A DNA stretch of 64,000 nucleotides from Leucaena leucocephala (GCA_037074615.1 CM073520.1:31429527-31493526); one strand, 5' to 3'. Shown: positions 1 to 12,343, counted from the stretch's first letter. Notes: a model not told the origin generated them from the sequence alone. Numbers and translations: made by a program.

Positions 1-35
1 ATGGACTTTATTACCTAGATGAGTGTAATGACCCA

Positions 36-935
36 GTGTCTTGTTTATGTAATAACGTGTTTCTCCCTAAAGCTAGTGAATTGGAGTTGTGGCACAAGCG
101 ATTAGGACATCCAAACTTTCAATATATGTGTAAGATGTTTCCTTCAATTTGCTCTAATAAAATTTCAAACTTCACGTGTGACGCTTGTGAACTTGCAAAA
201 CATCACCGTATCCATTTCCCAAGTATTCCGTATTGCCCGTCTAAACCCTTCTCCATTATTCATAGCGACTTATGGGGTCCATCCCGAGTCTCTAATCGCA
301 CCCAGTCAAAATGGTTTATGACTCTCATTGATGATCATACCTGTATCAGTTGGATTTACCTCTTAAAAGATAAGACTGAAGTGTACCAAACCTTTGTGAT
401 TTTTATAACATGGTTTTTACTCAGTTTGATACTAAAATTAAAACCCTCCACACTGACAATGGGACTAAGTACTTCAACCACCAACTTTCAACCTTTCTTA
501 CACAACATGGTATCATCTATAAAAGCTCTTGCCCATATAGTCCTCAACAAAATAGTATTGCTAAACGCAAAAATAGACATATCCTAGAAACTGCCAGGGC
601 TCTTCTATTCAGCAATTATGTTTCTAGTTTCTATTGGACTAATGTTATCCTCATGGCCATTTTCCTAATCAACCGAATGCCATGCAAAACCTTATCCTTC
701 CAAACCCCACTGCAAGTCCTTCAAAAATCCTTCCATCTCCCTTACCTTGCAAACATTTTGTTCATCTCTACCATACATCTAAACTTGCCCCTAAAGCAGT
801 CAAATGTCGTTTTCTCGGACCTGCTGGTTCTCAAAAGGGATACAAATGCTTTAACCCCCTGTCCAAACGCCTCTATGTTACTTGTGATGTCACCTTCCAT
901 GAAACCATCCCTTTTTATACCTCGGTTTAGGGGGA
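36..935 (+). pseudogene. copia GAG-preintegrase and integrase remnant
   Basis: This is the integrase part of the copia polyprotein, which would insert the element cDNA. The preintegrase HHCC zinc pattern is visible (LWHKRLGHPN, then CDACELAKHHR). The first catalytic Asp is in HSDLWGP and the second in LHTDNGTKYF. The expected catalytic Glu of the QQN..AERKN motif is Lys here, codon AAA at 563-565. The reading frame shifts near 410 and again near 700-750, where it continues with the VKCRFLG segment, and it stops at 928-930. It cannot make an active integrase. Confidence 0.9.
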
Positions 936-1020
936 GATTTGGAGTGAACCTAAAAAATTCCAAGTTGATCTTGAACCTCAACCTCAGGAATCACCATGCC
1001 TCCTCCAACACCCTGATAGT

Positions 1021-2161
1021 TTGTATACCCTTGACATCCCAACACATGAGGCACCTACGAATGTAGAAGGACACACTAGCTCAGGGGGAGACACTAACAA
1101 GTGGGGCCAAGTTTATACCCGCAGAAACATGACAGGTAATGTTCCTCAAGTGAATGATGCACACCAAGGGTCTGAACCAGATACAGGTCCTAAACAAGTG
1201 CAAGTGGAAAGTAATGATCTTGATCTTCCAATAGCAGTGAGAAAACAGAGTAGGTCATGTACCAAACATCCTATCGAGAGGTTTGCCTCGTATCAGGCTT
1301 TATCATCTAAACATCATGCTTTTGTCTCTCACCTTGATCAACTCAGAATACCCACAAATATAAAAGAGGCTCTTGCAAACCCTGAATGGAGACAAACGGT
1401 AATAGAAGAAATGAAGGCATTGGAAAACAATGAAACGTGGGAAGTTGTTGAGCTACCCAAAAGAAATAAAGCAGTTGGTTGTAAATAGGTTTTTACCCCA
1501 AAATTTCTTGCAAATGGAAGCTTGGACAAATATAAAGCAAGGTAGGTAGCTAAAGGCTTTACTCAAGTGTATGGGATGGATTACAATGAGACATTTGCCC
1601 CTGTAGCAAAGTTAAACACGATCAGAATATTATTATCGTCTGCTGCTAATCTAGACTGGACACTACATCAGATGGATGTCAAGAATGCATTCTTAAATGA
1701 AGAATTAAAGGAAGAAGTCTACATGAAGATGCCTTCAGGATTTCCTGGCAAGAAGGAAGGACAAGTATGTAAATTGAAGAAGTCGCTGTATAGCTTGAAA
1801 CAGTCTCCTAGAGTGTGGTTTGAAAGGTTTACCAAAGTGTTAAGAGGGCAAGGCTACACACAGGGACAAAGTGACAACACCCTATTCTTCAGACACATTA
1901 ACGGGAAAATTGTGGTATTAACAGTATACGTGGATGACATTATTCTCATAGGAGACAATCCATCAAAAAATGACAGAATTAAAATGGCACTTAAACCAAG
2001 AGTTCCAAGTCAAAGATCTGGGAAAAATGAAATACTTTCTGTGCATGGAGGTAGCTAGATCAGAAAAGGGCATCAGTATTTCGCAACGAAAGTACATACT
2101 GGATCTCTTAGAAGAAACAGGTATACTTGGTTGCAGACCGAGTGACTCTTATTCGTGTTGA
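1021..2161 (+). pseudogene. copia reverse transcriptase remnant
   Basis: One frame from 1021 carries the linker and the start of the copia RT domain (NPEWRQTVIEEMKALENNETW). It then meets two in-frame TAG stops at 1486-1488 and 1543-1545 and continues with VAKGFTQ, MDVKNAFLNEEL and SLYSLKQSPR. The catalytic YVDD box is at 1927-1938. A frameshift near 2000 moves the rest (FQVKDLGKMKYFL, RKYILDLLEETG) to another frame, which ends at 2161. The first stop replaces the Trp expected after VGCK, as a TGG to TAG change would. This is a polymerase pseudogene. Confidence 0.92.
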
Positions 2162-2230
2162 TAAAATTAAGGACGATGAAGATCTGGGAAAAGATATGGA
2201 TATGGGACGATATCAACGTATGGTAGGAAA

Positions 2231-2881
2231 TTGATTTACCTCTCGTATACTCGGCCAGATATTACTTATGCTATTAGTGTTGTGAGTCAACACTCTCACC
2301 ACCCCAAACAGAAACACATGAATGAAGTCTATAGAATCCTCAGATATCTCAAGGGTTCACCCGGCCAGGGTCTCCTATTTAAGAGATCTGACAAGAGAAA
2401 TGTGGAAGTACTCACAGACGCTGATTGGGTTGGTGATCAAGACGACATAAGATCAACATCAGGCTACGTTACCTATGTGTGGGGAAACGTAATCACGTGG
2501 TGGAGTAAAAAACAGAGTGTGGTTGTTAGGAGCAGCGCTGAAGCCGAGTTAAGAGCCATAGCTTTAGGCATATGCGAAGGTCTATGGGTAAAAAGAGTAC
2601 TTGAGGAACTGAGGATGCTTATACACTAACCCATTAGACTCCATTTAGATAATATGGCAGCGATCAGTATGTCACATAGTCCAGTTCAGCATGACCGAAC
2701 GAAGCATGTCGAGATAGACAGACATTTTATAAGGGAGAAGACTGACGCAGGAACAATTGAGCTCAGATATATTCCCTCCACTGAACAAATTGCCAACGTA
2801 CTTACAAAAGGGTTGACTCGAGACAAATTCAATTATCTTATTGGCAAGTTGGACATGATAGATATCTGTGCCTCAACTTGA
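2231..2881 (+). pseudogene. copia RNase H remnant
   Basis: This is the C-terminal RNase H of the copia polyprotein, which degrades template RNA during reverse transcription. Visible motifs are YLSYTRPDITYAISVVSQ, the DADWVGD acidic block, RSSAEAELRA, and TKHVEIDRHFIREK near the end. A stop at 2627-2629 splits the domain, and it resumes at about 2654. The terminal stop at 2879-2881 directly abuts the polypurine tract, the normal arrangement at the 3' end of copia elements. Confidence 0.9.
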
Positions 2882-2888
2882 GGGGGAG
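2880..2888 (+). other. polypurine tract of copia 1
   Basis: The purine run GAGGGGGAG immediately precedes the LTR start TGTAGGAG. This is where plus-strand DNA synthesis begins in LTR retrotransposons. The same run, in the same position, is seen in copia element B. Confidence 0.85.
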
Positions 2889-3873
2889 TGTAGGAGATAT
2901 TGGCATTAATTGATAGATGTCAATTGATTAGCACGGATTAGGGGTGTGCATGGGTAGGGCTGGGCAGGGCAGCCCCCCTGCCCGGTGCCCTGCCCAAAAA
3001 AAGTATGGGCTGAATTTTGCAGCCCGATGCCCGCCCCGGCCCGGTAAAAGCCCTAACTATTTCGGGCTGGGCATGAGCGGGCTGGGCATGGGCGGGCTGG
3101 GCATGCCCAAATTATGATGTTCTGCTCATATTGTGAGAAAAAAATCTGCCATCATGAACTTATAAAATAATATTATATTTATATTTTTAAGAGTTAAATA
3201 ATATATATAATTAACTAAGAATAAGGTAACAAAAAGATAGTAATTAAAGTCTCAAAGTCTATTGCATATATAAAAAAAAATATTGAAATATGTAGAGGTC
3301 GGATATTTGTAGCGTTATTGCAACTAAAAAAATCGAATACTTAGCAAGTAAAGCAGATGAACAACTTTGGTATCTACATAAATATAAAAGTTATGTTTAA
3401 TATTTTAAAAATGAGCAAAGAGAGTTGTCAGTTAAAGTAAAAAGTGTAAAATTACAAATAAAATAAGTTAAGAAAAAAATTAAAAAATAAATAAATATAT
3501 ATATATATATAGGGCCGGGCCAAATGGGCAGGGCATGCTGCCCTGCCCAGTGCCCGGCCCGGCCCGGCACTTGGCCCGGCCCAAATACATTTTGGGCAAC
3601 TTTTTTAGGGCCGGGCCGGGCGATTTTTTTACGGGCTCGTGCGGGCGAACCGGGCGACGGGTATTGTGAATACCCCTAGCACGGATTATTGGGGAGTAAT
3701 TAGGAGAATATATCGTATTAATTGTATTCCAAGATTTCCTTGATTCCCTGCCCAGATTATGCTCCCCAAAATATGATTCCCATGTGTATATATGTAAGTG
3801 TACAGATGAAGAAATACAGAACAAGGAATTACCTCACCCTCTCGTCTTCTGTAATTCACCCTTGTTCTCGACA
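2889..3873 (+). repeat. 3' LTR of copia 1 (split by hAT element)
   Basis: The LTR begins TGTAGGAG right after the polypurine tract. A CA end is placed at about 3873 (CTCGACA). Without the 740-bp hAT insert and its duplicated 8 bp, the LTR would be about 237 bp, close to the 194-232 bp LTRs of the other two copia elements here. The right end is inferred from length and the CA dinucleotide only. Confidence 0.65.
2939..3678. mobile_element. non-autonomous hAT element 1 (740 bp)
   Basis: The ends are TAGGGGTGTGCATGGG on the left and TGAATACCCCTA on the right, an imperfect terminal inverted repeat. The flanking 8 bp GCACGGAT is duplicated exactly (2931-2938 and 3679-3686), the hallmark of hAT transposition. 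Both ends are very GC-rich (runs of GGGC/GCCC) while the core, about 3120-3500, is AT-rich and holds no transposase. It sits in the copia 1 LTR, so it inserted after that element. Confidence 0.9.
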
Positions 3874-5369
3874 ATTATCAATAATAGGTCTTTCAGTGGC
3901 AAGTGAAGAAAATCCGTGAAAGATGGATATAAGGAAATAATGACACCAAGGCAATTCGCTTGGAAGTTCTCTGTGCCCAGCAATTACAATGAAGATAAAA
4001 ATATTAAAAACACAATCGACATTAATTATTTACCTGGATGTTTGGTAGTGCTGGAGCAACATTTATCAGCACAAGTTTGCTAGCTTCAAATATCCCTGTT
4101 TGTAACCCGAGCTCAAGTGTCTAAAGTTACGACTTGGACCGATTTAGGAATATTTTACGCTTATAATTAATGTATGGGCAATAGATAATTACAATGATTG
4201 GGCTTAAATGTTTACATTTGAGCATTTTCTGTTAAACATATGTTAGGAGGGAAGAATCCGTACTTGTTTCTGAAAGTTAAAGGGAACAGTTAAAGCCAAA
4301 CAATTTAAGGGAAAAATGGAACTCTGATTGAAGGAACAAAAATATACTTTTGCCAAGAAATTATATAATATTGACAAGTATTAACATTGAGCAATGTTAT
4401 CCAGCAAATCTGTGTACTGTCTTTATTGTTTGCGGTAATTTAGCTTTTTTACTCAGTGTTTCTTCTTTTGACAAGGCACCTGCTTTGAAATGGGTATTTC
4501 CAAAATACCTGTCCAAACTTCTAATGGCGCTAGTAATTCAGCAACCAGTAATCGCATTATACTTTGTATACTTTTTAACATTTGATATTGTCTTAATGAT
4601 CTAATACTTGTAGCCAAAAGCATGTTAAACAAAAAAGTTAATTTCATTAGCTGAAAATAGTTTGCAAAGAAGATTTTTGTGATATGTAAGGGGGGCTGAA
4701 TGATAGTTCCGAAATAATGGGGTATTAGGGATATTTAACTTTCAAGAAAAATAGTGTAATTTACCCTCTTATACTTTAGACATACAATTCGTTGAACAAT
4801 GTAAGTCTGCTATGAGGAACCTGCCAATAGTAAATGCATGCTATGATTTTTTTTGTCTCTCTCTCTTTCCCTTTTTGCAACATTAGTTTTATATTGAATT
4901 CTCTGAAAAATAATTTTTGAATTCAAGGGAAACCACTGAAGTAATGGGCTTATATGTTGAGCACAAAGTTAACTTTATTACAAGAAAGTAATTTTCCTCA
5001 TTCTATATTTTAGAAATGAGAATGTACAATGGAAGAATGTTATAAACTGCCTACCATTGCAAATTGCTGGCTATAGCTGGCCTTACAGTTTCCATTTTTT
5101 AGGCAATAGTCATAATAGATAATCTTTCGTTGATAAAAATGCTCCTTTTTGCATAATTACTTCTATGTTGAATTCCTGAGGTTCTCATATCTTATTTATA
5201 ATATTGATTGCTTTTCGTAATTAACCCCCTACCCCCGAATCCTTTGGTTGGATTTTGGCTCATGTAACAAGGGGAATTTAGTGTTTCCCCCTCATGGTAC
5301 TCCTATCTGTTTCATCTCCACTTCATGGTTTGTCACAGCTTTCTCAAAGAAATCATCTTTTATGGTCAG
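3874..5369. other. intergenic or intronic stretch, nothing recognised
   Basis: About 1.5 kb between the copia LTR and the YIF1 exon. The base composition is like an intron and I see no conserved reading frame. A short open frame at 4350-4604 encodes a hydrophobic stretch that I cannot match to any family. If the YIF1 copy is not just an isolated exon, this could be intron sequence into which copia 1 inserted. Confidence 0.5.
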
Positions 5370-5757
5370 GTTTAGTCCAGAAGCTTTGAACTGGTTGTTC
5401 ATCAAGGGATTGCTTGGTTGGTTTCTGCAAGCAATGCTGCTTAAGGTGACACTGTTTTCACTGGGTAATGGGGAGGCTCCCCTGCTAGACATTATGGCAT
5501 ACGCCGGCTATACTTTTGCTGGCATGTGTTTGGCCGTTCTCGGGAGAATCGTGTCAGGTTATTCTTACTACTTTTTTATGCCATTTGCCTGTTTAAGCAT
5601 GGGATTTTTCTTGGTTAAAACGCTCAAGAGAGTCCTCTTTGCTGAGGTGAGGAGTTAGCAATCATCCAAACATCACTATCTCTTGCTCTTCATTGCTTTG
5701 GCTCAGTTCCCACTCTTCACCTGGCTTGGCAACATTACCGTCAACTGGCTTATTTAG
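5370..5757 (+). pseudogene. YIF1: YIF1-family last exon with in-frame stop
   Basis: YIF1 proteins are multi-pass membrane proteins of ER-Golgi vesicles that act with YIP1. The frame from about 5371 reads FSPEALNWLFIKGLLGWF, then APLLDIMAYAGYTFAGM and FLVKTLKRVLFAEVRS, matching the C-terminal membrane region of plant YIF1 as I recall it. A plausible splice acceptor (TTATGGTCAG) ends at 5369, so this is an exon, not a processed copy. A TAG at 5656-5658 stands where the family has Tyr. The same frame stays open past it with the conserved HHYLLLFIALAQFPLFTWLG stretch and a natural stop at 5755-5757. No upstream exons are found in the window. It could be a dead fragment or an allele encoding a protein about 33 residues shorter. 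Confidence 0.8.
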
Positions 5758-6134
5758 ATGGTATATGGAATAATCAAATCTTCACGAAAGCTTTATTTAT
5801 ATATTGTTATAGGTTTTTTGTAATGATTCTTTCATTTGTTTGTTTATTATGTACGTGTCATTTTTCAACTCCATTATAGTTGTATTGAGGACTTTTTTGT
5901 TTTCCCATTGCTTTCTCCAGTTCGTTGGCAGAACAAGCTTTTCATTTGTTCGAATCTCTGAATTCCATATTTGGGGAGCCACAGTTCACTGAATGAATCT
6001 CAAGCAAGTGTCTTTCTTTGGTACGATTTCTGACCCTTTAACTCATGCCAATTCAAGGTAGAGTTTGATGAGTCTTCATTCGGTGGCTTTTGTCCTTGAC
6101 GCGTTTTTCTCTTGAAAAGTAAAATAAATAAATA
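5758..6134. other. 3' flank of the YIF1 fragment
   Basis: T-rich DNA consistent with an old 3' UTR and downstream flank. No conserved reading frame is seen. Confidence 0.4.
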
Positions 6135-6391
6135 AATATTATTCTTTCTATCCTTAATATAAGATATATTTAACTAATTTAATTAGATTAAGGAAGTTAG
6201 TTAAATTAACTAATATAATATTTGTTTAGAATGCCTTAATTATTTTCTTTAATTACTTCTATTATTCTCTTGATTATTATTGAATCATTATTAATAGGGG
6301 TAATTTATAAATATAATAAATATGTTTTATATTTAGGATTAAAATTAACTTTCTAATTAGGTCTTGTATTAAGGATAAGAGGAGTATTAAA
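6135..6391. mobile_element. Stowaway-like MITE
   Basis: The left end (TTCTATCCTTAATATAAGA) and the reverse complement of the right end (TCCTCTTATCCTTAATACAAGA) form a terminal inverted repeat around an AT-rich core without coding capacity. The TA dinucleotides at the edges fit Tc1/mariner-type insertion. Related ends recur near 10.5, 55.1-55.9, 58.5-58.8 and 63.1 kb, so this is one dispersed family. Confidence 0.6.
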
Positions 6392-6765
6392 TAATCATTG
6401 ATATACTTAAAAAAATTGTATATCTCATTTTTTATGCAAGAATTGATATACTTAAAAAATTTTATATCTCATTTTTTATGCAAGAAAAACTACATAGACC
6501 GTTGTAGCATGGGAGCAAAGAAATGACAATTCTCTGGTCTTTAACATAGAAATTATTTAATTAATTTAATTAGATTAATAAATTTAGTTAAGTTAATTAA
6601 TATAACATATTTTTTTAAAATGAACTCATTCTCTCCTTGATTATTATTGAGAGATTATCAATAGAATTAATTTAAAAAAATTGATAAATATATAAAATAT
6701 TCATAATTAATTCTTATATTAGCACCGCAAGGAGTATTATAGAGGGTTCATTTGGTATATAAAAG

Positions 6766-6800
<35 letters not shown>

Positions 6801-9800
6801 AGATAGTGAATAGTAATAAAAGAAGTGGAAAAATTAATAAAAATACTCGAATGCACATACATAATTATTTATAAGAGGACATGGATGTATGGTAGAAGAT
6901 AATGTCCATTTAGTCTTGGTAGGTTCAGGAGGCCACAGCCAACAGCTGGCAATATTAATAGAGTTTTTTTTTTTTTTTTGAAAAAAGATAGTGTATAGTA
7001 AAAAAAAAATTAATTACTTCCTTCACTCCATATATAAGGCATCCCTTAGAAAGTGTATATGATCCTTTATTTTAGTCACTTTATATGTTTGTTGAAATAA
7101 TAAATATTTTTTCTCATAAACTGTGATGTACTAACATGATAGTAGGGTTTAGTATGATTAATAAGAGTATCATGAGAGGCTATTTCAATTTTATAACAAC
7201 TATAATTTTTAACTATTATTTAAATATTTTTCTTAGTAGATATGAATTATTAGTTGGAGATATGTACATTTTCATATTCTTTAAAAAATAATAAAAATAC
7301 TTGTATCACCCACACATTTCTTTAAGTATGCCAAGGACATAAATAATTTATTTTTTTTAAAAAAATATTTGATGGATATTCCTCCATATGAATATATGAC
7401 ATAATTAGGGACATAATCTTTATTTTAAATATAAGATTTATTTTTTATATATATCATATTCTATATTATCTCTATTGACACTTTAAGAGAAATAATTAAG
7501 AGAAGGAATTAAGGAAGATTAACTTTACTAACTTCTTTAATATAATTAAATTAATTAGATAAGTCTTATATTAATGATCGAATGAGTATAATATATACTG
7601 GTACTTATTGATCACTAAATTTAAACTTATCATGGGTTTGTATACATAGTATCTTTGGTTCTAATTATAAGAGGTAGATGATGCTAATTGATTTTTTTAG
7701 ATTAATTAAGGAAGTTAAATAAATAAATTAATTATGACTAATATAAGAGTTAATTAACTAATTTGGGTAAGTTAAGGAGTATATAATATGAATTTATAGT
7801 GAAGTGATAGATTTAATCATAATTAATTATTTTATTTAATCTATCTAAAAAAAAGTTAATTATATATTATATTAATGAAAGAGGGAGTGTTTAGTAATAT
7901 TAAAACCAATTAACGCTATTTTTTAATGTAAAAAATATTGAATGACAAACCGTGAACTGATCTCAAGATTCGATGATTGGATGAGTAACTTGCAGGGGCA
8001 TGTTGCAATTTGCAAAAGAAGAAAACAGAATCTAAAAAATGTATGGAAAATTGTAAATAAAGAAATGTTTTAATTTTAATACATGCTGGTTTTAAATCTT
8101 GAAACGTGCTTCAACATGATTTTTTGGATGAATAAACAAATATCTATAAATTCGGAACAAAAATAACTTACTACCTCATATGCTCTTTAACTTTTTAGTT
8201 GTCAATAATAATTGGCATTCAGTTTAAACCCGTTCCCCACAATCCCCATGATTTTTTTTTATGAATGGCTATAAATCAGGAATAAGAAAAATTGGAGATA
8301 TTTTTACTAATTATTTAGTTGACAGTAATGGCGACAATTAAATTAAATATCATAATTATTATGTTAATTATTATCTCCATTCTTGAATTATAAGATAATT
8401 TTAAAAGACTTATTGTGGTTCGAATAATAAAAAAATAGAGCTTTTCTCATATGTTAATTATATTATTTTTATTTTAATTATATCTTTCCAAATATTAAAT
8501 ATAAACTAAAAAATAAACCTTAAAATTATGGGAAAATTTGTGAGAAATTTTTTAATTTGTGACACATTTAAAAGCAATAATAACTATTTTTCTTAATATT
8601 GGTGGGATAATTATTTATTCTTATTCAAAATCAAGACGAGCTTGTTTGGTAGCACAAGTACAACTAGGGAAATGGAATCACCTATTTATTTTATTTGGTA
8701 TAATAGAAGTAATTTTATTTTTAATATTTTAGATTATTTTAATTTTATAAAAAAAGTTAGAAAATGAGATGGGAGAATTTAAAGTAAAATATTTTAAATT
8801 ATTTTACTCAAGTTATAATATTCTTGAATAATTTTAATATTTTTTAAATTATAAAAAAATATTTTAGACTATTTTATCTTAAATTATAAAAAATATACAT
8901 ATAAAGTATATATTTATTTTTAACCTATCAAATAAATTTTTAAAATTTATTTTTAGTTTAATTTTATTTTTACTTTTATTTTTATCAAAATTCTTCCATC
9001 TTATCACTAGAAGAGTACTTAGCCAATAAAATTGAATGATGTTGGTAAAAAGGTATCTCATAATTATAAAATTAGAAATAGAAATTTTATTATTAATATA
9101 AAAATTTTATTGATGAATAATTTATAAATATTATTATAAATATTCTCTAAGTTGAAAAGTATATGTTGGACCTAGTGAGTTACAAGAGTCAACTTATATA
9201 AAATTAAAAAAAAAAGAGTATTTAGTTGATAAAAAATAATACTACCTTTTTCTTGGAAATGTAGGAATATCCAATCTTAATTATTAGCAATAAAGACTAA
9301 TAAAAAAAAAAGTAACCTCCTACCAAACAAAAGATATTAATATTATCACGATCACGAGTGTCAAAAGTTATAGTCAAATATAATAACTTTGCAAGAGGGG
9401 AGTGAGTATATACTTTACTAGTATAATATGAAATCCAGTAATGTTGGAGGAGGAGAATCTTTTATTAGTTGTCACTTAGTGAGTCAAAGAAAGCAACTGT
9501 ACGTATGGGCATGTGCGACTGAATCTTTTTGGGGGGCCTGAATCTAGAATTTTCACTGATTCCCCCTTACTTTTAGAATATTTATTTTTTTTATTTCTCT
9601 AGATTTTATATTAAAATAAAAATAGACAGCTATAACACTGCCACTGACTTTATTGTTCAGGAGACAACTCACGGAGGACCCCCCATTTACCTTAGTACAA
9701 ATTCTTGATTTTGTCGGTTCTATATATAGGATTCACAAAAAAAAAATTTAAATTTGAAATATTTTAAAATTTAATTAAAATGTGCATTAAATGAACATGA

Positions 9801-11300
9801 ATGAAATTTAAGATCTTCAAATTAAGGGTTAGGTTGAATTTTTGCCCTTCAAATATTTTCTCAATAGCGCTCATTACTTTAAATTGATTTTTTTTTACAA
9901 TCTTATGTTTAAAATATTTCCTCGTTGGTATTCAACACCTAAGAATAATTTTTAAAACAATTTTACTTTGAAATATTTTTCTGAAGCATGGGCACCCTAA
10001 CAATTTTGATGCTTTAAAATAGTTTAGGGTGTTAAGTGTTATTGAAAAAATATTTTAAAGATAAAATTGTAAGCATGATAAAATTATAACAGCTCAAATG
10101 AGTTAATAAGTACTTCTTTCAATCTTAAATATAATAGTAGAATAAATTTTAATTTACTCTTATATTTAATTATACATATTCAGAGATTTTTTATCAAGAT
10201 ATTTTGAGTGCAAAAAAATTAAAATTTAGAAAATCAACACAGTTTTTAATTTTTACAAATAATTAATTTAATTAATTTTTTAATTTTTATAAATCAATTA
10301 TTTAAAATTGATGACCAGATGGAGGGTTTGTTAAAGTAAATTAGTCATTGATCTACTACTACTTAAAAATCTAGAAACTGAATTTTAAAAGAGTAATTAT
10401 TACTGATAAAGTTGTTGTTAATCACTAAATTGAATTACTTATTTCATATACCTCAAAACTTGGCAGTTGTATTATCTTGTCCTATATTACCTGAAAGTAT
10501 TAGTGCCTCACTAGTTATACATTCATCTGTATTTAATATAGAATTTAATTAAAAAATTAATTTTAATTTTATATATAAGATATATATATTTTATATTTAT
10601 TAACTTTATATTAAATTATTCTTGATAATACTCTCTCAATAATAGTTAAATAAGAAATAAAAAGAGAAAAATTAAAAAATATGATTATATTATTTTAAAA
10701 AATATGTTATATTAATTAATTTTTTAATTAAATTAAATTAATTAAATATATTATATATTAAAAATAAGAAAAATAATTTGTAAAACAAAAAAGTAGGATT
10801 AAATCTCAATCGTCTCTTGCCCTAAAATTTTCTAGACACTAAAGGGAGCTTTTAGATATGAGGACAATTAATTCATTTAAAAAAATAATTTTAAAATATT
10901 TACTAAATAATTGATAAAAATTCTTATACCCTGGTTAATTTTTTTCTTACAAAAATTATTAAAAAGAGTTAACTTCACTCATAATTTAAAGATAAAATAT
11001 ATTTTTTATAAACGATATCAATATCACGTAAGATAAATTTTTAATTATTTTTAAGAATAAATTTAAATATTTAAAAATTAAAATATTATTTTAGATATTA
11101 TAATTAAAATTATAATAAAATAATATTTTTTATAATATAATCCGCTCCATTGTTTGCATGATATGATCAATGGTTATCTTGAAAGAGAATAAAAAATGAC
11201 GAAGCATGTTAGGGACTATAGGTGTCGAGATAAGAGTTTTTTTTTTTTTTTTTAATTTCTGGAAGGTGCATGTTGGGAATAGGGAGATTGATATCGTGGA
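6392..11300. other. AT-rich intergenic region
   Basis: Nearly 5 kb of AT-rich DNA without a credible gene. It holds a (TA)n microsatellite at about 6770-6800, further partial copies of the TTAATTAATTTAATTAGATTAA-type MITE motif (about 6540-6735, 7490-7590 and 7680-7900) and poly(A)/poly(T) runs. Open frames on either strand are short and of low complexity. Confidence 0.6.
10528..10775. repeat. MITE-like AT-rich copy
   Basis: It shares the internal blocks of the family seen at 55.0-55.9 kb: CTCTCTCAATAATAGTTAAATAAG, then a TTATATTAATTAATTT block and ATTAAATATATTATATATTAAAA. The ends are degenerate, so the limits are approximate. Confidence 0.4.
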
Positions 11301-11315
11301 TCCACGTAAGTTCTT

Positions 11316-11940
11316 ACTCATCTCCGCCTCCCGCCCTTTTCTCTCACCATATTAAATCAACCTGTTTCCAAATGGCCAGCTCATATCCCCCCCCTCCCTT
11401 TAATTTCTTATACGGTATTTATCTTTGTCTTTCACACCAAACTCATTAACACCTTAGTAATTAAAATCCCTCATTAAATTTTGATATTATCAACTCCAAT
11501 TCTAATAAAATAAAAATTAATTCAAAAACAAAAACTTGCTTCTTTGAATTGTAATAAACATGACTCATTTCTTAAATTCCAAATAATATATAAAAAAATT
11601 ACTTTTGATATAACTATCTAATATAAATTATTTTTATACCCAATTAGGGACAATCCTTTAAAGATATTTTTTATATATTTATATAAATTTAAATTCAAAA
11701 TTTTATATTTTAGCATTAATATCAATTCTTTTTATAACATATCATGTAAAATTTGTTAGTATATACTATCTCTATTTTTCAAATATTAGTTTTTAACATT
11801 CAGTTTTATAGTTTATAGTTATATCTCTTAATATATATGTTTCTTTTAAAATTTAAATTTAAGACTTAAAAAGAATTTAACTTATCTTATTAGACTGACC
11901 ATATGTTGGTTTGAAATACTCTGTACTCATAAGTTATCAA
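11316..11940 (+). promoter_or_regulatory. four ACTCAT motifs upstream of ProDH
   Basis: ACTCAT occurs at 11316-11321, 11441-11446, 11563-11568 and 11935-11940, all on the coding strand. In Arabidopsis, ACTCAT is the proline/hypoosmolarity-responsive element of ProDH, bound by group S bZIP factors. Here the copies lie about 0.55-1.2 kb before the start codon, further than in Arabidopsis, so their function is an inference. Confidence 0.4.
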
Positions 11941-12337
11941 CACCAATTCCCTATATATAGCTGTCATTCTAATTTTAGAATTTAAAGGAGTATTAATTAC
12001 TTTTCAACAATTTTTTAATGGCCATTAAAAACAATTAATTACAAAATTAAGCATGGGAATCCTAGTCTATAAACGTTGTCCTATATATTAATTAGTCAAA
12101 TAACATCAAACCAAATCAAATGTTACTACATATATAACTAGCAATAGATGTAGTAACTTAATATATATATATATATTTCTGTAACAAATCACACTAATAA
12201 GTTATAAAGATGAGCTGGAGACACGTCTGTTATAGCTCAAAATATATAGTTGCAATTTAGTTAACCTTTAAAATAGGTTAACCCCATTAAATTACCAGAA
12301 CGCGTCCTTTCTTCTTCTTTCTTCTCTCTTTATTGCC

Positions 12338-12343
12338 TATAAA
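12338..12343 (+). promoter_or_regulatory. TATA box of ProDH
   Basis: TATAAA lies in the context TTGCCTATAAATCAAACC, after a CT-rich tract at about 12305-12332. This would place the transcription start at about 12365-12375, roughly 120 bp before the chosen start codon. Confidence 0.6.

Larger units (their letters stand above)
1..3873 (+). mobile_element. Ty1/copia retrotransposon 1, degenerate 3' part
   Basis: The window opens inside a Ty1/copia element in + orientation. Domains run in the copia order: GAG-preintegrase/integrase zinc region, integrase core, reverse transcriptase, RNase H, polypurine tract, 3' LTR. This integrase-before-RT order separates copia from gypsy. The coding part is broken by frameshifts near 410, 700-750, 2000 and 2170-2230 and by in-frame stops at 1486 and 1543, so it is dead. 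The 5' LTR and gag lie beyond the left edge. The LTR is interrupted by a hAT element. The right LTR end is an estimate because no second LTR is visible for comparison. Confidence 0.93.

Noticed and set aside
4350..4604. Hydrophobic 84-codon frame upstream of the YIF1 exon as a further YIF1 exon
   Set aside because: It has no resemblance to the N-terminal or middle YIF1 segments and no convincing splice sites.
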